Source: Apteryx mantelli
Taxonomy: Eukaryota > Chordata > Aves > Apterygiformes > Apterygidae
Direction: 5' to 3'
DNA: 64,000 nucleotides
NCBI RefSeq assembly: GCF_036417845.1
Contig: NC_089979.1
Location: 122,297,415-122,361,414 of the forward strand
Part shown: positions 13,540 to 26,400 of the stretch, piece after piece
How the letters are laid out: each line of letters starts with the position of its first letter
Position numbering within the stretch: position 1 is the stretch's first letter
Position numbers and translations under genes: made by a program
Notes under the pieces: generated by a model
Seen by the model: the letters and a program-made list of their open reading frames with translations, nothing else
What the model was told of the DNA's origin: nothing
The model's database searches: none

Positions 13540-14180
13540 CCCTCCCGCATATCACTGCGACGCGGCAGGAGGCGAGGCGCTCGGTTGTGCAGGGAGCACA
13601 TGGCGTGGCGGCACGGGGCTGTTCCTGGGGCTGCACCGTGCGCAGGCGGAGACAGCGGCTCAGGGCTGGGGCCGTCAGTACGGCGGGTGACCGGCACGGG
13701 CTACAGCTGCCGTGTGGGCCTTGGCCGCGCTAGCGCATGCTATTGTTTGCATGCAAAGGCTGATGCGTGGGTATGGCCAGCAGTTGATGTATGGTTGCTT
13801 CTGGGTGCAGCATTGCTTCTAGTAGCGGGAGCGAAGTACCTGGCATGCAGCAGAGAGCAGGGAGGGAGCGAAGGCTCCCTGTGGCGTTGGAGCTAAGGTC
13901 TCGTCTTCCTTCCCCCCTCAGCGCTGAGGCGATGCCTGTGCCGTATGGTGGTGAGAGGTGTCCTTCTCCCTCGGCCTTGGTGTTCGAAGGGGCCCTGCTC
14001 CACCACCCGTTCCCAGGGCAGCAGTTTTCTGCCACGCTCCCGTTTGCTGCCGGCTTCCCTGTGGCGCCGGCACCGGCTGCGCCCTCCCGCAGCAGGACCA
14101 CGATCCTGTGCAGGCGCTGGTGGCTCGGGCACTGCCGGTGCGGGAGGGCAGGATGCCACCCTGTAGCATGACCTCCACTT
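13540..14180. promoter_or_regulatory. CpG-rich intergenic block, possible orphan CpG island
   Basis: A locally dense run of CG dinucleotides, such as the CACTGCGACGCGG and GGCCGCGCTAGCGC stretches, set in ordinary intergenic DNA. It contains two perfect palindromes, GCGCTAGCGC (13727-13736) and TTTGCATGCAAA (13746-13757). No start codon with a conserved protein follows on either strand. It could be an enhancer or the promoter of a noncoding transcript. The boundaries are by eye. Confidence 0.4.
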
Positions 14181-14415
14181 TTTGGGGGCAGTCAGGGCTG
14201 ACAGAAGCGGACAGTTGTTGCGGGCACAAGTCCCTGAATGTATTCAGTGATGAACCGGCTCTTTCTCTTGCCTTAGCGAAAGCCAAACGAGACGGCATTT
14301 TCCAGCCCTCGTTTAATCAAGCATCTGTTTTCTGAGGGGGGTGAGATCAGGGCTGCGCAGGGGCAGGGAGGAGGGTTGGACATAAATAAATAATTGTGCA
14401 AAGCCCATCGTCAGT

Positions 14416-14432
14416 TGACGTAAGATGACTCA
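14416..14432. promoter_or_regulatory. Adjacent CRE-like and AP-1 sites
   Basis: TGACGTAA (ATF/CREB or C/EBP-ATF type) at 14416-14423 is followed by a perfect AP-1 heptamer TGACTCA at 14426-14432. The two starts are 10 bases apart, one helical turn. It lies just beyond the CpG-rich block. Single short motifs are common by chance; the pairing is what makes this worth listing. Confidence 0.35.
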
Positions 14433-17400
14433 CTCCTCGCAAAGGCAACCGACTGGAGGAGGCAGATATTAAAAGCCTGGGGACGGGTCCCCAGTGCACT
14501 TGGCTCCACTTGCCGTCCGCAGCTTGGTGGAGACTGCGGGTGCTCAGCACCTCTCCGGATTTGGCCCATTATATTTTGAGTCATGTTGTGTGTCAAGCTC
14601 CTGCCCTGCTTTTTGCTTTCCTGCTGGTTACAGCTTGCTTGCTTTGAATGTGTGATTAAATTTTAACCGAGACCTGCTTTTTTTTTTTCTTTCCCCGCTC
14701 CTAGTTGTTTCTTTAAGCAGACTTCAAACCAAAAGGGGGGAAAAAAATCCCACCCCCTTCCCATCGTGGAGGTGGCCACGGCCGTGGGCAAGGGGGAAGC
14801 CATGGTGTCGGGCAGCACGGCTGCAGGCAGGGGGCGGCGGGTGCCGCTGGCCCCAGGGCCGCTGCACAGGGGCGCACGGCCGCTGCCAGTGACGCTGGCC
14901 CGTGTCATCCCTGGTGGGAAAGTCAGGGGCTTGTAACAGGGACGGTTCCCTCCCATGCTGAGACGGGGGGGGGTCTCCTCCATCCTGCCCTGATGGACCC
15001 GCATGGCTTGTTAGGAGGAAAGCTGCTCCCTTTAAAAGTCACCTGCACCAGGATTAACGTTTGGTAAATTCAGGATTAACAGATCCGGCAGGTAATAGGA
15101 GCAGGATAACTTGACAGCTTTATTTGCTCAGGTGGTAAAGTCCAAGTCTCTCAGCTTGCAAAGCTTTAGCGGCTAATTAAGTTGCTGCCACGGATAGGGT
15201 GAATCCCAGGCCACACGCAGCAGAGCAATAATTTGGTTGTTTGCAAAGTGTTTCCTGAAGCTCCAGCTCTGGCTTTCCTCCACGAGGGTGCCCGTCTGCA
15301 ACGGGTGCAGCCTGTGTGCAAGGCGTGATTTGCTCTGGGACGCTGGCTGCATGCCATGAAGGCGGAAGCGGGCCGGGCAGCGCTGCGGCAGGGCTGGGGC
15401 TGTGTCAGCCCCTCCGGGAAGGGGGAAGCGTGGCAATGTCCCTGCGGAAACGGGAGCGCGGGGCCAGGAGGTGTACAAGCTGGCGGCTGCTGGGGAAGGG
15501 AAAGTAAGAGGTGTCCATAAAGTGGGAAAATGATATCTGCAATTGTTTCCTCCAGTCGTCCCGGGGGGGCTGTGGGAAGCCCCGGTGTTTAGTGGCCCTC
15601 GGTAACAGTGATGGCTGCAGGCTCTTTTGCGTGGCGATGATTTAGGCATTGACACCTTAAGGCATTGCTTTACCCCTGTGAAAGCGCCAAGGTGGTGTCA
15701 GCAATGCCAGAACCCTGCTGCGCTGGGTCGTCGCCCTGGGGACTCGCCGTGAATGTGGACATGCAAGGCTGCAGGACATCACCCTGGTTTCATAGCATAA
15801 AACTACGTCTGCAGTTCTTGCCCCTGGCCAGTTCTGTCAGAGGGACCCGGAGCACCCACTGCCTCAAAGTGCTTGGTTTAACTGGGAGGACTTAGCACCT
15901 CGCCAAAGCCTGAAACATTCGGGAGGAGGAAAAGTTGCTTTAGCCAAAAAACAAGCAGCGGGTGCGCTTCTGCAGCCCATTTCATTTTGCTGGTGTGGAC
16001 TGGGGGCTAATGTAGGCTGGCAGGGCGGTGTGCTCAGGACTGCAGGTCGGCTCTGCCCGGGGAGGTTTAATCCCCATCTCCCTCTGCCTTCCCTTGCTGA
16101 GGGGATTCCTTTAAAGTCTTTGGGCTGCAGTGCCCTCGGCTGGGGAGGGATGGTTCGGGGTTTTATTTCCTTTGACCTCTTCTGTCATGATGCTCCTCCA
16201 CAGCCCCTGGTGCTACGGGTGTCTTCCCACACAGCTGTTCCCTGGGGTTGCATCTGTACCATAGCTATTTCCTCTGCAATACCAACCCTCAGATCAAACC
16301 ATCCTGCGGACCTGAGGCAAGTTATTGCAAAACCTTGCAACTTCCTCACCTGCTGTTCAGATCCAAGAGTCGAGAATGAACTGGGGCTTGTCTCAGCCCC
16401 TTCGAGATTCACAGGGAATTCAAATATAAATCCATCAGGATAAAAGACAGGAATTCCCCGGTGCCTGTGGCACTCCCTGCATCCTCTGTCAGTTTGCACA
16501 CTGGGAATCCGACGGCGAGAAAGGACTTGCCACTGTCACATAAATCACCTTTTTAGAAGCCTCACCCTGTCCTACAGGGAGGCTGCACTCCTGACTGAGA
16601 AAGCTCCCTGAGCCAGGTAACAGGAGCAGTGTTAAATAAAAATAATAATAATAAATCGAGACAGTCCTTGAGTGTGGTAGGCAGCCCCACAACCTGGCAT
16701 CCATTTTCATCTAACATGATCCTGCTACTTTATTTCTACTTGCAAAGCAAGTGTCAACGCATTCATGCGCAGCTTGTCACTTTTTGCTTCTAAGAATATT
16801 TGTTTCATGAGCTGTGAAACAAAAGACCTCTGCAGCGACTTCCAGTTCCCAGCAGCATCTCCTTCCTCCCTGCCTTTGGCCCATCTCTGACTCCTTTGCT
16901 CCTAAACACTGCTGTTTAGAAGGTTTTATAACAGGTGCCTGTTTTCCTCTGCCGAACCAAGGTAACTGAAAGAGCTGAAGCTACAAGGAAGCGAGCATGG
17001 CCCTCCCTCTCGCTCCCTCTCCGCTACCCCCACGGCACGGGCTGGAGAGATTTAGCATCCTGTACAGACTCTGACTAAAAGACCAAAGGACGCATGGCGC
17101 ACACCACCTTGCAAGTCTGAGGATGTCCGTGGAGCCAAGGGAGTGAGCTGGGTCTGCTGCGCAGCACTGATCTGCAACGGGATGCTCCTATGTGCTTTGC
17201 AACGCTTTGCCGCTAGTGGAGGTGCCAGCTTGCAGCAAACTGCCCTACAGCCCCGAGGCCTTGCTGGCACTACGATCTGCGTGTGCAAGTACTCTGCCAC
17301 GGTGTTGCGAACCTTCCTGAAGGGGTTTCTGAACTGGAGATGCAGTCCTCACACCCAGTTAGCAGCATGAAACCAGCTTTTAAAAAAGCATCCTTCTCCA

Positions 17401-17869
17401 AGGAAGGGGCTGTGTGTGAACAGAGCTGGAAACCCCTGTGTTGGACCAGCTCGCTCGAGGGCCAGTGTGTTTTCTGGCATTACCAATAAATGCACGCACC
17501 TTGCACCAGCCAAATACAAATGTTGTACCCTCAAGCCAGCAAGGATGTTTGCTCCCAGTGGCCGATGGAAACACAGGGAGCTTCTGCAGTGAGTTTGGCA
17601 GCCAAACTACGGGGGCAGAGCACTGCAAGAGTGTCTATACCCTGGGCCACTGTGGTGGTTTCCCTTGCTGCTGGTGAGTTGTATGCACTGTCTGAAAGGT
17701 CTTTCATGGATGGAGGTGGCTGTGAGCTGCCCTCTCCAGCTGTGACAGCTCTTCCCTGTCTTCTACAGCCAGAGGTAGCTGGGCTGTCATGTTCACAGCT
17801 GGACCTAGCCAAGTGTCTGCTTGACAGCACTTCAGCAAAGCCAAAGGAATTGCAGGGAGTCTGTTAAAA

Positions 17870-20351
17870 GTGCTTTAAAAAGCTGTTTATTATCACTGTG
17901 GAAAAGTGGAAAAAAAAAAAAAAGTAACATTGTATATAGAGAATGTCTTAGCAAATTATGACCAAGTCTTAAAAAAATAACAGTTGTCTCTGAATTTCAG
18001 TAAACAATGCTCTCGCTGCAAGCTGCAAATATGTAGCTCAGAAGCACTCTGTAAATAGTCCTGTAACACTACGAAGAAAGAAATGCAGCCTGAACTGCCG
18101 TGCCAACAAACCAGGAAATTCAGGTGCTCCCGGAGCAGCAACCAGTTTCCCCAGCTCCAGATTCCCAAAGCTGTGACACGATGTGTGAAACAGCCCTGCT
18201 GCCCTGGGTAAGTAAGTTTGGAGCAGGAAGCTGTGAAACCTCTTGCTTTTGCCAATGCCAACCTGGGCTCTGCTTAGAGTTGGAGGACCAGCCCCAATGA
18301 GCTCTCGCTGCTGGAAACCCTCTCTGAAATGAATGATTGCGACTGGCACCGTAATCCGTACAGAACTGTATCCTACACAGGGCTGGGCTTGATCCTGCCA
18401 CTTGCTGGCTGTGTTTACCTCTTGCAGCCCAGTAAACGCTCATATCCCTGGAAACACTGGCCTGGATGCCTGGTTTGTAACAGATGGGCACGTAACAGAA
18501 TTTGCAACAGGTTTAGGATGTTGTCAGGCTACGGATAGCTCACAGCACTGCTATGAACCAAAAAGGGGCAGCGGTGTCTGACTGGGAAAGCTTGGAGGGC
18601 GCCTGCAGGGATGCTTTGGACTGTTCGAGTGTATCAGAGAAATGAGGACAAGATCTGGAGTTTTTAACAGAGCAGTTAAAATGGGGAGCACACCTCCCTG
18701 CAGCAGAGGAAATGACACCCTGGGGCAGGGGAGCTTCTTGCACCGGTGTTGCCACACCTCTGTGAGGGCAGGCTGGCAGGACGTGAACACCATTTTGACA
18801 AGGTGCATGGGGGGGGGTGTGGTTTTGTTTTGTTTAAAGGCATTGAGAATTTTTTTTTTTAAAGGCCTTGTTTTGGCAAATATTTTTGCAGTTGAAATCC
18901 ACCTCCTGTTTAACAGTGTGCCCTTTGGCTTCGGTAAACAAATGGGTCAGGTGCAGAAATCATTCAAGTTAGCTGACTTTCCTCTGGCACGGTCTGAAAG
19001 CCTCATCTGTCTGCCTGTCTATGAGAAATCAGTGCTGATATCGCAGCCAGGGAGGAAAACCTACTGAAAAATAATGAACACTTTTTTTTTTCCTTTTTTT
19101 TTCCAAACTGCTGGTTTTGTGAAAAGGCTTTATGAGTGTTTTAAAATGTGTCTGGGAGCTGAAGTAAGTAGACAGAGTTGGGGAGTAGGAAAGATCTGCT
19201 ACCAAATGTGAAAAGGAGAGACCTGAAACTACAAAGAAAGCCTTTTTTCATGTTTTTCTTTTTGGGATTTGGGAATGGGGAAAGGTGGGGATTTGCTGGT
19301 TTGGCATTTTAATGGGAGATTCTTCTTTCAGCCTACCATGGTTTTGTAGGCTAGTCAGTAACTCAATGCTTCTGTGTGCTTACATGTTGCTGAGAGAAGG
19401 GATTTCAACTCAATGCAATTGATTTGCAGTTGTCCTCTCTCCCCACTGAAGCTAGGCAACTTAATATTGGTGTATTGCCACCAGCACAGTGTCTAGGCCA
19501 AGAGCCAAGGCAGTGAACAGCCTGCTAATTAATTTTTCACATTTATCTCCAGACCCCCCCAGAATAAACACTGTGATAACAGGAGGTGGCAGTTTCTATG
19601 CAGGCCTCAGGAAATTTTAAGCAAAGGTGCTTTACTGCCAGTATTATGATTTTACAGTGATGGGAGTGAGGGCTTCTGATTGTATAAAAGTAAATGTATT
19701 GGCTTCAGTGTGGAAAAAAGATTACTGAAAGTAATCTATGCCCGAGGTATTCATTTCTCCATAAATGCAGTGCCTACAACTCCACCTTTAGTTGGGGGGA
19801 AATGAGGACCTAATTTCTAGGCAGGAGAAAAGTATTCATGTTGAAAGCAACAGTATCACACAGCTATTATAGATGGTTTGTGTTTCCAGTAAGGCTATGC
19901 GTGCTCATTCTTCAGTTATGAGGAATATAATACTGTGAGCTTATGGAGTTTGTGCATCTTGCACCCTTTCTTGCACATACATATATTTATATATATAAAT
20001 ATAAGTTAGAGATTATTTACATCACTGTACAGAATAAACCTAAACTCACTTATCAAAATGCATACACCTGCCAGTGGATTTGGTCTGGTAACACTTTGCA
20101 TTTCATCTTCAAAGCACCATACAAACATTAATTATTTACCAAGGCAACTTCCCACTCATCAAAAGGATTAACAATAACAGGCAGGGTAAGAGATGGAGCT
20201 GAGGGAGTGCAGCATGTTCTTAAAAAGGCAGCTTATCATATATCTCTCTCCCGCCATGAGCACTGCATATTTAGGCCTTTATAAACTTTGCAGTCCAAGT
20301 GAAGGAGTAACCTTTGTAACATGAAGCTTGTCAAAATGGGAAAGTCCTCAT
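17870..20351 (-). other. NOD1: Probable NOD1 3'UTR
   Basis: This is the non-coding stretch between the NOD1 stop and the candidate poly(A) signal. It contains short T-rich tracts (about 18850 and 19080-19100), an AT dinucleotide-rich patch at about 19975-20005, and no recognisable coding sequence or transposon. Its left limit is inferred. Confidence 0.4.
17886..17891 (-). terminator. Candidate NOD1 poly(A) signal
   Basis: TTTATT on the plus strand, i.e. AATAAA on the minus strand, about 2.46 kb past the NOD1 stop. It is the first canonical AATAAA seen on the minus strand downstream of the stop; a weaker ATTAAA is at 19308-19313. It would define a 3'UTR of about 2.5 kb. Confidence 0.4.
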
Positions 20352-20424
20352 TCAAAAGCAAATGATCCGTTCTTCATTTTCAAAAGCTTTGGCCTCTTCT
20401 TGGCTTATCAGGTTCCCATTCAAA
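20352..20424 (-). CDS. NOD1: NOD1 last coding exon
   Basis: The acceptor CAATAG precedes this exon. The first base (T) completes a Cys codon split with the previous exon, followed by LNGNLISQEEAKAF and an ERIICF terminus, then TGA. The penultimate Cys (950) matches human Cys952, one of the reported S-palmitoylation sites. The exon runs on into the 3'UTR. Confidence 0.95.
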
Positions 20425-23400
20425 CTATTGGAGGGGGAAAAAAGGGGATATGAAAGTAAGGTAGTGACTGCTTCCCAGCTTCTGTTTTTCCAAGGTTTTG
20501 GAGCAGAGATCAAAGCTTTCCAATCCCATGTGAACTACATGCTTCCCAAGTGTGCAACTTGGGAACAAGCCTGAAAGGAGCAGGCTACAGCACTGTTGTT
20601 TCCACTGCACATACAATGAGCAAGCCTACTTCTTTAGAAACAAAAACTGAACTAAAACCTAAACTTGATTAAAATCATTTCCCTAACTGTGCTGGATACC
20701 CAGCTGCCTGCACTTCAGCATGCAGCAGGCTTTGAGTGTGTCTGAAAGCCGATGGTTGACCTCTGTGTGTTCATTTTCAGAGGTCTTGGCCATACACAAC
20801 TGGGGTGCAAAAACCTTGCGCTGCCTGGAGCTAAATGTTAGGTTGATGGGATCATTATGAAAAGCAGCATATAGCAGACAAAGTTTCTTAAAATGTAATG
20901 GGCTAGTTTAAAGAAATTTAAACTGTCTTCAGAGCATTTTGTGTCTTCCACGGCAACAAGGGAGAAAAACTGTGTTAAGTACTCAGGTGTTATTAATATG
21001 AAATGACTTAAGGCAAAGTTTTCAAGTCTGGCTAAATAAAGCTAATCTACACTGATATTTACAGCCCTAAATACAAGCAGCCCAATAAATGCAGCTTTCA
21101 GAAATGCTGAATACTATTAAACCATTTAGATTTATGAAGTTATTAGGGTTAATAAACACCTCTGAAAATCTGGCCAAGAAGAATCAAAGGACAGATTTGG
21201 GCTTGAACGCTCAGAGTGACTTGAGCGGGGATATATGCCTCCTGTACAGGGGACAGCAGACAGTGGCCTTTGAAAAAAAACATCTCTTCCACATCTCCAG
21301 GGAACACAGTAGTCAGACAGTGAGTCACCATCTTTCTAAGCAAGAATTCAGTGTCCTTTCACTAAAACAAATATATTTAAAAAAAAACAAATTTCAAGTT
21401 CTATAAAATGGAAGCAGCAGTTGTATTGACTCCTGTGCTCCCTGAGGTGAGGGAAGGAATGTGGTATTTGGCTCTGTACCGCATAACGCACGTGCATGAC
21501 TATGTGATGCCTACCTAATCTAAAACAAGCAAATCTTACAAAAAGCTAATCTTCTTGTAGCTTAGCACTTTTAGTGTCTTTGGAGCATTGCCCAAAGAAA
21601 ATCCAAGCCCAAATTCTATGAACCAAATTAGTAATGTTAATTAAAAGTAACCATCTCCTATTTGTTGGGATTTAGCTCCTTAGAAGCATGAACATGTTCA
21701 GAAATTTGAAAATAAATCAGGACAAGCAAAACTTGGTCTATAAAATTAGGCCTCAATTCTGCAAACACATATGTTCTGCAAGTTACACAGTGGTACAGAC
21801 GGATGTGAATTAACAAAACTGCCTGACATTCATAACAGACAGGGAAGTGTTTTAATGACAGAGGCTTTTTAGCTGTTTGAAACCCACAGCTGAACTACAA
21901 CCCCTGCCTCACATAAACTTGTTCTGATTTTTTTTTATGCCGGAAAGTAATAATGCCACAAGCATTTTAAAGGGAAAGAAAGTTTACAAAGTGAGCCTCT
22001 GAGGAGGGGATCCTTACCAGACTTCTTTAATGGCTGTGTTCTCCTTGAGCGCTTCGCTGAGGTACTTCACCCCTTTGGCTGTAATTTGATTCTGGATAAG
22101 CCTAAAAAGAAAGCACTTCATGTCAAACTAACATGCTGGATCTTATTTACAGCATCGCCTTCATTGCATACTCAGTACACACATGACCTAAGTTCAGCTT
22201 GACATCTAGGAGCAAAGCAGCCTGTTTGTCACGAGAAGATGGTTCTGATTTCTGTCTATGAGGATGGTACACAGTATTGGTCAAATGCCCCACAGATGCA
22301 CTTTCACAAACAGAGCCTGGAGTATCAGCCTCTTCCTTGCAAGCTCCCATGTGGTTACATTCCAGAGATACTCATCTTAGCTGACTTATACTGACTTATA
22401 TAGCTTAGACTGATATAGCTGACAAATTTCTGCTTACTGAGAAGAGGAGTAGCATTTCTAAGTGATCTAGAGAAAACTCTGAGTACAGAACCTGTGCAGG
22501 CCTACTGTTTTAGCAATTATGATTCAGGGGCTGCCAAATCCTCCTGTCTTGTTTATCAGACCAGCAAGATCTTTGAAAAATAATGTATTTAATTTAGCTC
22601 TGTTACGAGCAGGTGCAAGTCCTCATGAAGCTAATCTGGCAGCTACAAAGTACACCTGATCTGAGCTTAGAGAAAAAAAGATACAGAAGATCCTCAAGTA
22701 GCACAACTGAAGAAGCAGTAGGTAATTCATATTAACTACTGTAGAACATCTCCCTAACTAAAAAAAAAGATCAATCCCTCATCTACATGACTATAAAAAT
22801 ACTCATCAGCCTACTTTAATTCAGTATTTACCTTGCAGTCTATCATGGTGTGTCTCATATCTTTCCTATTCCATGTGACTAGCTGAGTGAATCCCATAGG
22901 ATTCAGGATGTGGCCTAAAATTGGAATTAACTGAATGATCCCTTATGAAGGGAGGGAAGGAAGGAAGCAAGGAGACATTCCCATTAAAGGATTTTCTGCA
23001 TTTGGTAAACAAATCAAAATGCAAAGGGACCCAGTGAGCTCTTTCACCTACTGGAAGAATATCTGGCTCTGCCTCAAGAGCAAATATCTATACAGATCAT
23101 CACTTTTTGAAGATACCCACTGGTATAAGCAAGAAAAGAGAATATAAATTTGTCTACTACCAGAAACCCTTGGGCAATACTGAGCCACTATAAAGACATG
23201 TATGTAGGGTGCTATGTCTGCTTTGGATGGGGAAAGATTTATTATGGGCTCAGGCCAAATTGTCCAGTGAATCATTCCTGCAGCTGTGCACAAAAAAGTC
23301 AAGGCTCCCACTGTATATTTTCAGGGTGATGGGCACCAGAGCATCTATTGCTTTCAAAAGAGGCTACAAGTTCTCAGCACCTCTGACAACCAGCATGCTT

Positions 23401-26400
23401 CCTAAGGGACATGAACCACACAGTGAATGCTAATGTGTGGTTAGCAAAGACTTTGTATATGGTCTGTAAAGGGACTCTGTTTTTTATGTTGCCTGATCAT
23501 TTGGAATGAATGGACAGACAGTTGTTTCACAGCCCGCATCTGCCCAGCCCTGTCAACAGACAAACTCTTGTGAACCTGGATTAGAACAGCCAGAGCTGCC
23601 TTTTCTTAAAAGTTTAACAAGTCCCTTTGTGAATGCTAGAAATAATAAGGTCTGATTTCCTGGGGATTGTGTCATCTAGCTGAGTGTCCTGCATGAGTGA
23701 AAGTGCTAGCTCTGGAAGAAAACTTCCTGCAAATGGGACAGGTATGTAAGCACCCATCACGTGTAGGTTCTTGGTTGCGTAGTAAGAGTTGAGCTTGCTA
23801 CTTTGATGGTATGATAATAAGTAGTAAGAGTGATAAAAAGGTTATTCTATTCTAGCTGGTTGCTTGTATTTTTGAAAAGCATATCTTTGAGGCCAGTACT
23901 GTTCTGCTAAAGGTGGATGAAATCAGCTAGCAGTTCAAATGTTACATACAAACGACTTAAAACTCTTCCCTGTATGAAAGCAGATTCAAAATGCTAGACA
24001 GCAGCTTTATTAACTTTCCACTTGAACTGTCTATAACCAGTCAGCTGCATCCAGAGCATGCACAGAAAGCTTACTGTGACCTACACAGACTTGGAAGATG
24101 AAGTTTTAATGCAGCGACTGCCAAAGAGCCTTGTGCCTCTGTGGAATGTAACTCACCATAAATGCACCAGTTTCTTGTTGACTTTCAGCATCTCTGCAAA
24201 ACTCATTGCTGCCTCATCATCCAAGTCATTTTTAGTCAACCTAAGTGAGAGAGAATATGTTCACTTAGGATGTTATCATTATTTTACAGCTCCATGTTTT
24301 TCCAGCTTGTCCATGACTTGACTTAACTTTCAATAGCCAAAAAGGGATGTGCTGTTTCTGCCCTGAGCAATTTCTAAAGGCTGGACACAAAAAGGCACTA
24401 AAGAGAAGCCCTGGAGGTAAGAGAAACAAGAATACTGAATCTTTACTTCTCAGAGCAGTGATGTAATGATGCTTTCTCACAATGTTAAGGTGACTAAAAG
24501 GTGGATGAAATGTGGTGGAAAAAGTGTTCAATGGTAGAGACAGCACTGAAGAGGTGGGAAAACTGTGAGGACAAAGAACTTGATTTCACATGATGGAAGT
24601 GAGAGAAGATGGGGAACACAAAGTGTAGGGAATAGAAAGAAGCATGAACCAGAAATGCAGGTAGGGCTGCACAAGGGGAACTGAGAAGTCCAAACTCAGT
24701 ACTGTGCAAGACAAAAGCAGAGTCAGATGGATTAAATCATTGCTTTCAGCCAACTGTCTGCAGAGGCACTAAGAGACCCCCTGCCCCCTTCAGACTAAAA
24801 TCAGCCAATCTTTCCAAAGTTATGAGGGATATGCAGAACCCAATATGCACATTCTTCTGGTTGCCACAGGAAAGTAGGTTCAAAATGAAAGACAGGGCTC
24901 TGTCAAGGGGTCTATGAACAGCACTGAGGAGTGTAAGCTATCATCAGGAGTCATAAATTCCCTCTCCAGACCTCTGCACCCTCACTGGACACAGGCTTAA
25001 GGTCTGCAGCTGTAAAGTTTGTAAGCCACTGCGTGAAGTGCATGGTCTGCTCCCCGTCAATACTGGAGCACACCAAAGCTATAACTGGCTGCACCTGAAC
25101 ACACTCAGTGCAGATGGTAGGGTATCCTATAGCAGCATAACAAGGCCTGTAGGAATGTAAGGAGTCCACATTACAGGCGCACCTTCCCACAGCATCGCTA
25201 GCAAATGTATCTATGATCCTACAAGCAGGAAAGCTATCAGCTTTGCAGGCTGAGAGTCTGCTCACCTCTTGCTCCTCTCTTGAGAGAGATGAAGCTCCCT
25301 GGTACCTTTGTCTTTCCAGCATGTGGGGCCATCCCGGGTCTGCCCAACTCCTGACCCATGAGGAGAGAAATAAATTAAGAGCACCTTCTCCTCCTCTTCC
25401 CTCTGGGGACCCACTGGTTACTGCCTTTTCTAATTTCACCCTCTTTCTTCCTGATGCAGTCAAAGTGGAAATCTCCCCAGCAAGTCCTCTGCTTGTTTCC
25501 CTTCAGAAAGAATCAGGTACTTCTCGATCTCCTCAGCAAAATGAAGGAGTGGTTATAGCACAGTGACTGACTGCCAAGTGACTGCAGAAGGGGTGGCACA
25601 CGCTTTGCTGTACAGAGTCTCCAAGGACTCTGGGAAGGGGCAGGGTGCTGGTTTACACTGAAATCTGTGCCGCTGCATTACTTATGACGGCACTGAGTTA
25701 AAGCTTCCAGCTTTCATGTTACAGTCTCTTTCTTTTGGGCTGGGAGGTGGGGATGTGTCCTAAAGGACATGTGCTGCTGGTCTATTAGTCATGTCCACAT
25801 TCTTCCAAAGGGATCTATCTTGTACCTTGCTGGTAGTAAAAGCATAGGAAATGGGGGGAAGGAGAGAAGGAGGAGGGGAGAGGAGGATGACATGGGTTTA
25901 GAGGAAGTAAAATTAGGCTCCTCCTTTAGAGGAGGAAAAGAAGTAGGAGGTCACAATACCGATTACCAGAATATTCTCACAGAGTTGTTGTGCTGCATAG
26001 CTTCAGCAATACTTTTGCCTCCCTCTGTCGTGATGCCATTGAATGCGAGACTGTGAAGTAAACAGCAAATAGGAAATTGTAAGAAATAGCCAGCATGACT
26101 TGGTCCTTCCGTTGTTTCAAATACTAATGAATATCCGGGATGATCTCTACCACAGTTGTATGGGTCAGCATTTGGGTGTTTCAAAGGTTCACACACTTCA
26201 CAAACTGATTAAGTCCTTATGATTTTTACAAGTGAGAACAGTTCATAGGCTGCAGCCTGAGTCTATCATACAGGCTGTAAGGTTTGCCATCAATGAGTTG
26301 TACTCATGAGACTGAAAGCAGAGTTGCCGCCAGTGATTTGGAAAGTTGTGGCTTTTAATGAGAGGGAGTTGTGTTCATCAGTATACATGTTTGTACATGC

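Larger units (their letters stand above)
11661..17860. other. Intergenic region between ZNRF2 and NOD1 (convergent)
   Basis: The two flanking genes converge here. The interval is clearly richer in G+C than the DNA on its left and has open frames up to about 160 codons on both strands. None resembles a known domain, and they overlap one another as expected from GC-rich DNA lacking stops. No exon with credible splice sites plus recognisable protein was found. A CpG-rich block (13540-14180) and a CRE/AP-1 pair are listed separately. Confidence 0.6.

Noticed and set aside
12082-18808. Overlapping frames up to 160 codons on both strands
   Set aside because: GC-rich intergenic DNA has few stop codons. 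Frames overlap each other on both strands, lack recognisable domains and have no supporting splice structure.
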